DNA of 47,500 nucleotides from Chrysomallon squamiferum. Its lineage: Eukaryota; Mollusca; Gastropoda; Neomphalida; Peltospiridae. The notes beneath the pieces were generated by a model. It ran no database searches and was not told where the DNA came from. It was given only the letters and a program-made list of their open reading frames with translations. The position numbers and the translations under genes were made by a program. Below are positions 24,301 through 33,372 of this stretch, in pieces (within the stretch, counting starts at the first letter, position 1; the number at the start of each line of letters is the position of its first letter). Location of the stretch: positions 16,572,189 through 16,619,688 of the forward strand of contig CM022675.1 in assembly GCA_012295275.1 (NCBI GenBank). Reading direction: 5' to 3'.

Positions 24301-27300
24301 GAATAACCAACTCTGTATGAGAGAAATGTTTGACTAAAACAGAGAATAGCTAACTTTGTATGAGAGAACTGTTTAACAAAAACACAGTAGAACTAACTTT
24401 GTATGTGACAACTGTTTAATTGAAAACTCAGTATAATGAAGTTTGTATTTGACAACTGTTTAACTAACTTTGTGCAAGAGAACTTTTTCACTAAAACAGA
24501 GAATAACTATCTTAGTATGAGAGAAGTAACTTTGTACGTGAGAAATGTTTAACTAACTTTATATGAGACAACTGTTTAAGTAAAGACAGTATAACTAATT
24601 TTGTATGACAGAAATGTTTAATTAGAACATAGTATAACTAAATTTGTATGAGAGAAGTGTTTAACTTTATATGAGACAACTGTTTAAGTAAAGACAGTAA
24701 AACTAACTTTGTATGAGAGAAGTGTTTGACTAAAACACAGTATAACTTTCTATGAGAGAACTGTTTAACTAAAAGACAGAATAACTAAGTTTGTATGAGA
24801 GAAATGTTTAGCTAAAACACAGTATAAGAAACTGTATGAGAGAACTGTATGACTAAAACAGAGAATAGCTAACTTTGTATGAGAGAACTGTTTAACTAAA
24901 ACACAGTATACCTAACTTTGTATGAGAGAACTGTTTAACTAAAACACAGACAGAATATCTTAGTATGAGAGAACTGTTTAATTAAAACACAGTAGAACTA
25001 ACTTTGTATGAGAGAACTGTTTAACTAACTTTGTATGAGAGAAATGTTTAACTAACTTTGTATGAGAGAACTGTTTAATTAACTTTGTATGAGAGAACTG
25101 TTTAACTAACTTTGTATGAGAGAACTGTTTAACCACTGGACATAGTAGCTGTCAGGGTAGAGGTGAAGAACTTCGTTGCTCACTATTGATATTGGAAGCA
25201 GCAGGACGGCACCAGCAGCAAATGACAAAGTAAACGTGCACAGCCACAATCTGACGAGAACACAAAACAAACAAACAATATAATGTACTTAAATATTTGT
25301 GATGGTGTACAGAAAAACTGAATATGAGGAAATTTCTATCAACTGAGGTTTTATTTGTTAATTATATATAGAGGGACAAAAAAAGAGACTGAACAAAAAT
25401 GAAAGAAACATATTGCACATATATTTATTAGTTTTGATTGTATACAAAATTGAAATAAGGTAATCAATTCTAGTCATTTTATTAAAAAAAAGGAGGATTA
25501 AGTTTTTGGGTTTTCATTTTTATATATTCTCAAAATAAGAATTTTTTTTTCCCATTTTATTTTCATAACTACACACAGGATATCTATACATATTTATATA
25601 TCTTTTTTATTATTATTATTTTTAACACTTTGACATAATAAATCACAGGAATGCAGAATTCCAGTTTGGTAAGTGTCAAGTTTTAACAAGTTTCAGTCTA
25701 ATTGAAAATAATTTTATCAGCAATTAATATTTGATAAATTCAAATTAATTTCTGTATTACTCACGATATTCTGTAAACCACAGCATCATCATCTCCTGCA
25801 ATAAATTTAAAAAGAAATTTAACATCGGAGTAATATTGCACACATTGTTATACTGCAGTATAAGACTTCAGTAAGATAAACAAGAAAAAAAAAAGATAAT
25901 AATAAAAATAAATAAATTAAAAATAAAATTATGTTACAAATTTGTTTTTAGAACATAATTATTTTTGAAAATTAAATTATCAATCCGACAGTTTAAATTA
26001 TTTTGTCTTTTAATTTCATTTTCTTTCAGCAAACCTGCTGCAAATGTTCTTATTTAGCAATCATTGTCAACAATTAAAAACAATGTTTAATTTTTTTGAA
26101 ATAGATAGTTTTATTATTAAAAGAAAAAAGAAAGAAAAAAATTATTTTATTTAGACACCATTAACCATACAGATTAGAGAGATGACAAATATCTTAAAAC
26201 TGCCATAAATTTTCATAGAAAACCTGTTACCTTCTCTCACCATCCACAAATTATTCTTATATATATCTCCTTCTCAGAATCTTATTAATTAGAAAGATAA
26301 TTACATGATACGACTAGTATGTTTAATGTGTAAAAAAAATTATATTTATTTATATGCTGCCTCAGAAGTATATTTAGCAGAAAGGAAATTTTATACTTGT
26401 AAAACAAATGTTTACAAATAATATTTTAACAGCTTCAAAAAGATAATAATTATTTAATAATTCATTTCTTACAAGATACTATCTCCTATGAATAATTTGT
26501 GTGTGTTTTCCCAAAACTGTATTAAGAAAAGTGATCATTACAGATTAACATAGGTATTTTGGCGAAAAATAAAATTATAGTAAAAATGTATTGTTAACAC
26601 CTACCAGCATACATTTCTTCAGAGTCAGTTTTTTTACGTATCTGACATATTGTGACATATGACGAAATGTACAACATGAGATAAAGGAGCAGAGTTATCT
26701 GAAATATATCAAATAAAAAGCATTAATGATTAACAGAAAATGTAACATTTGTAACAACCAGTAATTTGTATTTAAATAAATAATAAAATTAAGCAAAAAA
26801 CATTAACAGAAAATATAACATCTAAAATAACATTTTGTTTCTAAATATAAAAATAACAATAATAAATAATAAACATTAACTGAAAATATAACCAGTGATC
26901 TAGAATCTGTATCTAAATAAAATAATAATAAAATTAAATAACAAATATTATCTAAAAACATATTTTTGTTTTATCTTAACCGTTAATCTAAATATATTTT
27001 AAATAAATAAATAACAAATATTAATTGGAAAATGTAACTTATATAACATCTTTACTTTCTGTTTAAATTTTAATATTAAAATGTAATAACAATCATTAAT
27101 TCAAAATATATATCTCAATAAAATAATAACAAAATGAAATTTAAAAAATCACTGAAGATACATCTGTTTTACCAAGATGTATTTCTAATAATAATGAAAA
27201 TAATAATAGTAATTAAAAAATATAATATCATTATTAATTCTTGGTAATTTGGTGTTAATACTATTATGTTAAAAATTCCTGAGGTACCAATAATTTATTC

Positions 27301-28114
27301 AAATTATCAGCTTGTATATATAATTTGAATATGATAGTAACATTGCTGTATTGCTACATGTCAATTCCTATGAAAACACTATGTCAGTGAGTGAACTAAC
27401 TGGAAGATAGGATTATATGACAGTTCATGGTTGACCTATTGCTAAGAATCAGACTGCCTGGGTTTGGTAAATTTCACCTTGTGTGCATTTGTGTTAACAA
27501 GAATGATATATAATCTCCTAAACAAACAATAAAAGTGGATGCAAAAGCTGTTCTGTTTATATAACTCTGGTATATATAATAAATGCGTAATACTACACTT
27601 TCTTAATTTAAAATTTATAAATGTATGCTTAATTACAACACTCAACAGCCATATCCTTTTTAAGACAATGATTTCAAAAATGCATGATCTACAATTGTAT
27701 AAAATATAGTACACAGGAATAATGATAAATATTTTAAAATATTTAAATATATATACTACAATATTTAATATTATAATATATATAATATATATAACAATAT
27801 ATACAGTCTATAGGCTGTGATCATGATCATGATGACGATGGTGATGGTGAATACCATCATTACTTTATTATTATTCGCTGCTTTTCAAAGTATAAACAAA
27901 AAATAACTTGCTAACTGATAACGATTTGTAAGCCAAACAACAATGTTACAATAAAAGCGGGCAGTGTGACACTGAATGAATGATCATTAGTAATTTCGAT
28001 ATTTGCTAAATAAAAATGAGTCACTAACAAAAAAAACCTAAAACGTACGATGTATTCTCGCACAGCATTGTGGAAAACCTGCTCCTGCAGCGATAAATCT
28101 ATGTTTTCTTCCAT
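12354..28114 (-). CDS. LMBR1: LMBR1/LMBR1L-family multi-pass membrane protein, complete, 15 coding exons, 498 aa
   Basis: Exons in transcript order: 28114-28049, 26698-26605, 25795-25765, 25250-25111, 19028-18925, 18598-18472, 18065-17997, 17239-17175, 17020-16936, 15746-15660, 15021-14945, 14583-14506, 13377-13304, 13026-12869, 12595-12354. All introns are GT-AG and all phases agree. The product has about nine hydrophobic spans (near 23-40, 65-87, 112-134, 154-177, 192-211, 303-324, 352-379, 397-415, 435-458) and a charged coiled-coil-like loop at 233-295, as in vertebrate LMBR1/LMBR1L (489-490 aa). Diagnostic stretches are YLPYLYSCIS, CTPVGVARMFTVMGQL, SVVGFYSL, IIGNCV, LVLSSALP and WLGNFYI. 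The start MEENIDLSLQEQVFHNAVRE aligns with the vertebrate N terminus. LMBR1L is known as a lipocalin receptor and Wnt modulator; the role here is unknown. Vertebrate LMBR1 and LMBR1L cannot be told apart for this ortholog. Exons 4, 10, 13 and the stop codon each border a tandem array. Confidence 0.97.
13341..14420 (-). repeat. Minisatellite (46/44/42 bp) across the exon 13 3' splice site of LMBR1
   Basis: On the gene strand each unit reads TTGTAATTTCAG (acceptor) followed by GATACAGTTTTAGGC, CATTTCATCACTG and TCTATGTTTG, which are the first 37 bases of exon 13 (13377-13341). Units near the exon are 46 bp and almost identical. From about 13700 they are 42-44 bp with internal differences, and beyond 14160 they decay. 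About 18 good and a few poor copies can be followed. Most units keep an AG acceptor. The copied exon bases encode residues 342-353, including SLSMF, which aligns with SLSTF of vertebrate LMBR1, so the exon is the source of the repeat. Confidence 0.93.
14600..14776 (-). promoter_or_regulatory. Very long polypyrimidine tract upstream of LMBR1 exon 12
   Basis: On the plus strand this is an A/G-rich block with words such as AAGACAGACAGACAGAAAG and GGAGAAAGAGGAGG. On the transcript it is a nearly 170-nt C/U-rich tract ending about 16 nt before the exon 12 acceptor (exon starts at 14583). Such tracts bind U2AF and PTB-type proteins; a regulatory role here is inference. Confidence 0.55.
15726..16268 (-). 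repeat. 67-bp minisatellite across the exon 10 3' splice site of LMBR1
   Basis: The plus-strand word CATTTGCTATTTCACAAG starts at 15726, 15793, 15861, 15928, 15995, 16106, 16173 and 16242, with a broken copy at 16062. Periods are 67, 68, 67, 67, 67, 44, 67 and 69. A diverged copy (TTGTTATTTTACAAGGAGCT) lies near 16315. On the gene strand each unit carries a pyrimidine tract, TTTTTTAG, and then CTCCTTGTGAAATAGCAAAT, the first 20 bases of exon 10 (15746-15727). The copy at the real exon is the one nearest the coding sequence. Confidence 0.95.
15747..18924 (-). other. LMBR1 introns 5-9, no other genes
   Basis: Apart from exons 6-9 and the exon 10 array, the introns are AT-rich and hold no recognisable gene. 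A CA/TG microsatellite lies in 18325-18428. Confidence 0.7.
18325..18428. repeat. Interrupted (AC)n microsatellite
   Basis: Two (AC)n tracts (about 18326-18350 and 18391-18428) are separated by an ACATA-rich spacer. It lies just upstream of coordinate 18472, the exon 6 donor end, so it is in LMBR1 intron 6. Confidence 0.9.
19068..25132 (-). repeat. 6.1 kb minisatellite (about 43-bp units) across the exon 4 5' splice site of LMBR1
   Basis: The consensus plus-strand unit is TTAACTAAAACACAG, TATAACTAACTTTG, TATGAGAGAACTGT (43 bp). By length there are on the order of 130-150 units; they were not individually counted. On the gene strand every intact unit contains GTTAAACAGTTCTC, TCATACAAA and then GTTAGT, exactly the last 23 bases of exon 4 (25133-25111) plus its 5' splice site. 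The four units touching the exon (25021-25128) are shorter, 27 bp, lacking 16 bp. Intron 4 is 25110-19029, so all but about 40 bases before the acceptor is array. Many units are mutated by small indels, and higher-order duplications occur. Confidence 0.96.
20831..22020. repeat. 504-bp higher-order repeat inside the intron 4 array
   Basis: The marker word TAAGTAATGTTTAATC starts at 20831, 21335 and 21839, two identical steps of 504 bp. Copies 1 and 2 match almost perfectly; the third is shortened by loss of one internal 109-bp block. That block is marked by TTCCATGAGAGAACTAGTAT, which recurs at 20883 and 20992. Confidence 0.93.
25251..28048 (-). other. LMBR1 introns 1-3, no other genes
   Basis: AT-rich intron sequence around the two short exons 25765-25795 and 26605-26698. 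The plus-strand A/T words look like ordinary intron. No RNA gene or mobile element was recognised. Confidence 0.65.
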
Positions 28115-28340
28115 CTCAGTCGCAGAAAATAAGCAAGAAACACCAACTTCAACTTATCAAGATATTATGATCTTAAAATAACACTTGTGTGTTTCAAGTA
28201 GAACTTTAATTTCGCCATTTTATTTGTTATTTTGTTTTTGTAATGTAATTTCCGCCAGAAATCATCCGTACAATTCACTGAACGAACGACGAACAAATAA
28301 ATAATAATAATACTCTCGCTTTAAATTATTAATATGGTAA
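28115..28340 (-). promoter_or_regulatory. Presumed 5' UTR and promoter region of LMBR1
   Basis: This stretch lies immediately upstream of the LMBR1 start codon and is richer in CpG (CGCAG, TTCGCC, TTCCGCC, GAACGAACGACG) than the surroundings. No TATA box or clear initiator could be fixed. The start codon at 28114 was chosen because its N terminus matches vertebrate LMBR1. Confidence 0.4.
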
Positions 28341-28869
28341 GACCATCACTTTTCGAAAAACATGAAATTTTAAAAAGTATTATTATTTAATTGGTATAGG
28401 TCTTGCATGATATATTTTTGAGTAAAACGATATTCATCTTGTCGATATTGCATATTCACATGTTCATTAATTATTCAAGTTTTATTGTAAACTTATTATT
28501 ATCACCATCATTATTTTGAACTTAGTCAGATATATATTAAAAATTATCGTTGAAAAGGTTTTTGGTTTTTGTTTGTTTGTTTTTGCTGTTGTCATTGTTT
28601 GATTTTAGATGATTTAAAGAGGAAAGTTCCTGCTGCTATTCCTTGACCTATTTTGTAAACATGCCTTCTCAGTTATTATTATAGAAATTATTATACAACA
28701 CACTATGATGTATTAGCTGAGTTGACTGGATGAATTAAGGACTTTATGTGCTATACATTTATCTAGATAATGATGACAGAAGGGAAGAAACCTGCAGTCA
28801 CAATCAAATGGGTTACTCTTACCAGCTGTAAGGAAGCAATCTTTTGTGTGAACCTTCTCATAAATCATA

Positions 28870-28906
28870 AAAATAAAATAAAATAAAATAAAATAAAATA
28901 AACAAA

Positions 28907-28966
<60 letters not shown>
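28870..28966. repeat. Compound microsatellite (AAAAT)n-(AAAT)n-(AAT)n
   Basis: Three adjoining short-period tracts shift from 5-bp to 4-bp to 3-bp units. Confidence 0.95.
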
Positions 28967-31900
28967 GCAAATTTGATGACACTTTTCACAAATGATTAAT
29001 TTTGAAGTATGAAGTTACTAAAGGTATAACTGATCATATGAAGGGTTAACTGATCTGTAAACTGTTTGTAACTGTTGTTTTAATCATTTGTGTGAAATAA
29101 TATTTGTTCTTAAATAAAAGAAACATTTTACCACTGAACTGAGACAGAATATGGGTATAATTCTATTCTTTTCTCTATTAATGTAAAATTATGACGGCTG
29201 GGCTATTTTCCATTCCAGGCTGTGCCTCAGTTGTCAGATATTTGATTTAAAATGTGTTTATTACTTGCTTTTTAGCTTTAACATGTGAACTGTATGCTGC
29301 AGCCACTGGGATGAGATCTGTGGGACAAATGCCCATATGTATTATTTGTGATATAAGTTAACATTGGCTTTATGTTGTGTTTCTATTTGTGAGTGTAAGT
29401 GTATGAATGTGTCAAATGAAATAGCTACTGAAACTTAAATATCCTTTTTTTGTTTTTATTGTTTTATTTATTTTTTATTATTTTAATTTTAATTTTTTAT
29501 TAAACTTGTTTGTGTTTTTAAAGCTTTGTATATTAACAAAAACAAACAAACTGAGGTAATAAAAATATTTATTTAAAATACTTTCAAACAGTAATAATAA
29601 AAACTGGCAAATAATAATAAGATAATAACCAAGAACATGATAACACAACTGAATGAATAATAAGAATTCATCTTCTCTGCCAAACATTTGCATGAATTAC
29701 TTTATCATAAAATGGACAAATTCATTCATTCAGATGGTACAAATTATGCTAAAATTATGAAAATGTTCATATTATAACAACCATTTATATACTCACAACC
29801 TGTCAGTTCTGATTTATTTTCATATCACTTAGTTTATAAACCAAAATATATTTATACTTTACTGATATGTTTGTAATCTGTAAAAAAATATTTATTCTCA
29901 TAATTACTTAAATATCAAAGTTTTCTAAATTTTACAAAGTATTAAGTATTTAATTATGGTTGTAATGTAATGAAACTGATAATGTTTTATGTTATTATAT
30001 TCATGAATTAATATAACTGTCAAATACCATTTTTATAATTTAGAACATTTAACATTACTACTAGTATTATTTAATAATTTTATTGACTGTAATACATTAA
30101 TCTTTGTAACTGTGAAATGATTCATAATAACATCATAATTATTCATTTTCATTTGTTCACTTATGTAGATTAAATTAAAATGTATACAGAAAAAAACAGA
30201 AGAAAAAAGATCAGAATTGAGTTATTTAAAATTTTAATTCGCACTATGATCTAACATGTTAAACTTAATTTCTAAATATAGTCACCATGTCAGTTATAAT
30301 CAATTTGTAATATGAAATATTAAAAAAATAATAATAATAAAAATAATAATAATAATATTATTATTATTAATACAATAATAACAATACATTAAAGTGAAAT
30401 ATATTTTTTGAATTCAAATGATTTCATAACATGTCATGGAAGTCATTATTTTGATTTGCACTTTATAGAACACTGGCATATCATTTGGTTTTAACTGTAA
30501 ATATCTTAAATGCAAAATGTTCAGTCAAGTACTCAAAATATATTTATAAAAAGAATGTGCTAAAACATTAATACATTAAATGAAGTAAACTATACAATTT
30601 TATTTTTGTTGTAAATGGAGGAATCTGAAGATGTATAAAACCCTGTCAAATTAGAAGTAACAAGCTGTTTTTTGATTAGGAATGAACTGAATGAACTGGT
30701 TGTCAGAAGCAACACAGGCAGGAATCAGGCTAAGTCACATATAATATGTTTACTGTTATCACATAAGTACAAATTACTGAGATTCATTGAGTCAGGATTT
30801 TTAAATAAACTTTAAAAACCCACATGCCGAGTTGAACTGTTAAGTTTATTCTTATACAGAATCAAACTTAAACAATAAATAAAAGTGTAAAAATGATGTT
30901 TTTAGCTGGAAAGTGTCTGGTAGATCAGACAATTAACTTCATTTAAAACTTTTTTAAATAAGCCCAAATCTTCTGATTTTCAACACCACAATCCTCATTT
31001 ACAACAAATATACATGACTGTAAAATTCCGTATTAACAAAAAGAAATAACATTCTGTTAATGAAGATTGCTCATCCAGGTTATGAACACAAAAACTACAT
31101 AGACCTGATACAAGAAAACCTGAAAGTGGTTTTAATTTTCAATAAAGAATTGCAAATAAATGAACTTCAGTATTTAAATATCCAAAATTACAAATAATTG
31201 TTCAAAACATTATTAAAGTTTATAACAATTAAAGTTTATTAAAGTTTATCAATAAATTAACTATAACGTTATTGTTAAATTCTTAACAACACTGTATAAG
31301 AAGTTTTCTTAATGAACAACAATTTTGGAAAAAAGCAAGAACAGCTAAATGTTAATATCATGAAACAGGAATGAAAATTCAACAGAAAAATAACACTTAG
31401 AATACAAATTTATGATTATGATTTTAAAATGCTTTCCAAAGACCAATATTGTCTTTTTATTGTTAAAAAGTAACAAAATAATAAAATCATTTTCATTTTT
31501 ATTATGTTTTGTATAATTTAACAACTTGAAATAAGTTAAATGTGGTCAGCGTCATAAATATATTAATAAATACAACCACTCCTCACAAAATCTTTCAATC
31601 TAAACATAATTCTTAAATTTGATTTTGTTGCTGATGCATAGTGAGAGAAAGAAGACCGAATAAAGAAAGAAAATAACTGCTCTTGTGATAATGAGGACAA
31701 AAAAAAGAAAAGAAATAATAACAATGATAATAAACAGAAAAATGGCATTATTTAAATCATTAATATTATCCTGTTTTACACAGATTCTTATAACAAATAT
31801 AAATTGAGGATTTTGTAAAGCCCCCCATAACAACAACAAAAACAATATAAACAGCCAATAATGGAGAAATGAAATGCTGCCAAAATGAACACATCTAATT

Positions 31901-32485
31901 TAAGTAATGCACAAGGTCCACCATTTCTCTAGAAGACATAATTTAAAAGATTTTAGTATTGTTTTGGAGTTATTGTTTTTCACATTAGAATTTATTGTTT
32001 TTGTATAGTTAAATTATCCATTGTTTCAAGGTATTTGTAAAATAGAATAATGTATGAAAGTAACTCAAATTGTAAAATGTCATGTTATAACAAAATGATT
32101 ATAAAATTAAAGTGAAAAAACCCATTCATCTCCTGAACCAGCAAAAAATGACTTTAACTTATTTATAATTAGTAAAAGATATGAATTAAAAGCCAGAAGA
32201 AATCAATTGTAATAAAAATAAAATAATATTAAATTGTCAAAGCAGTATTTGAAATCAAATATCCCAAACCTCAATAAGTTACAGTTTTACTGAGACCATT
32301 CCATAATTCAAAACTTCAAAAATCTGTTATTAATTTTTTGTTCATGAAAGAAAATATCAATTCTAAGCATACTGAAAATATATTATAAAACCCAAATCCA
32401 TGAAGTGTATTTACATATTATTTTAATGGATCAGTGTTAAAATACAAGTGTCTCATTTACCAAGACAACTCCATAGTTCAAAAAG

Positions 32486-32526
<41 letters not shown>

Positions 32527-33372
32527 TTATTGCTTTAGTGGAAGAACATTCTGTTTAATTTATTGTCATTTAAGCTGAATAACATTCTATTAAGATGAAA
32601 AAACCACCTATAAAACTTATTTTTATTATTATTATTTTTAAAATTTTAAAAGACTATTATATATTCGCAACATTCAGAAAGATAGAGATATAGACATACA
32701 TTTACTAAATCTATGTATTTCTAAAAGAATTCTACTTTGCAGTTATTTAAAAATACATATAGCCTAAATAGCCTGTTTCTCTTTATTAATAGTAAAGTCT
32801 TATTTTAAAAATACTGTAGAATCTTTGCTATATCAAGGTTCTTTGCATTTTTAAAAGAAAATTCTTTTCTGGAATGTCAAATAAATTCATACTCAAATTT
32901 GATTTGACTGTCACACTATATCAGAAGCAAAGATTAGTCGGCAGTAAAACAAATGAAATATAAAATATATCAAGGCTGTTTGTTTGTTTAGATAATACTT
33001 AAAATTTGAATTTCTTATCGTTGATACTTTGTATCTAAATATACTTTAAGATAAATTTGTTATCAGCAACCTTGTAAAAATAAATTTCTTATCAGCAAAA
33101 CTTCAAAAATCTATTTGTTATCTATAATACTTTAAAGCTTAAATACTGCAATTCTTCAAAGCTAAATGTGTTGTATTAACATTTTAAAGCTGATTTTGTT
33201 ACTTTAACAATACATTTGTTTTGTGTAACACTAACAATAAATGTGTTGTATGACACTTAAAAGATAATTTCGTTGTATGACACTTTAAAACTAAATGACA
33301 TTTTAAAGCTATACTCTGTGACACTATTTAAGCATTGTGCTGTGAAGTACTATAGATAAATGTGTGCTACTG
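28967..33372 (-). other. Interval between LMBR1 and POFUT2, part of it presumed POFUT2 3' UTR
   Basis: No coding exon is recognisable. From about 29.5 kb to the POFUT2 stop codon the plus strand is A-rich, the same skew seen over the other minus-strand transcript. The POFUT2 3' UTR may therefore extend a long way; TTTATT words near 29463-29475 give minus-strand AATAAA candidates. An (AT)n tract lies at about 32498-32518. Confidence 0.35.
33003..33350. repeat. Decayed about 35-40-bp tandem repeat just downstream of the POFUT2 stop codon
   Basis: Variants of ACTTTAAAGCTAAAT followed by TTGTTATC or GTGTTGTATGACA recur eight or so times with heavy divergence. It lies 23 bases beyond the POFUT2 stop, on the 3' UTR side. 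Confidence 0.5.

Noticed and set aside
19068-25132. CRISPR-like array of short repeats
   Set aside because: The units are directly tandem with no unique spacers, sit in a eukaryotic intron and derive from the exon junction.
28334-29240. Possible tiny plus-strand gene with ATG at a GTAAGA donor (28334) and an acceptor CATTCCAG near 29218, head-to-head with LMBR1
   Set aside because: The joined frame would stop after nine codons and no family was recognised; the sites are likely chance matches.
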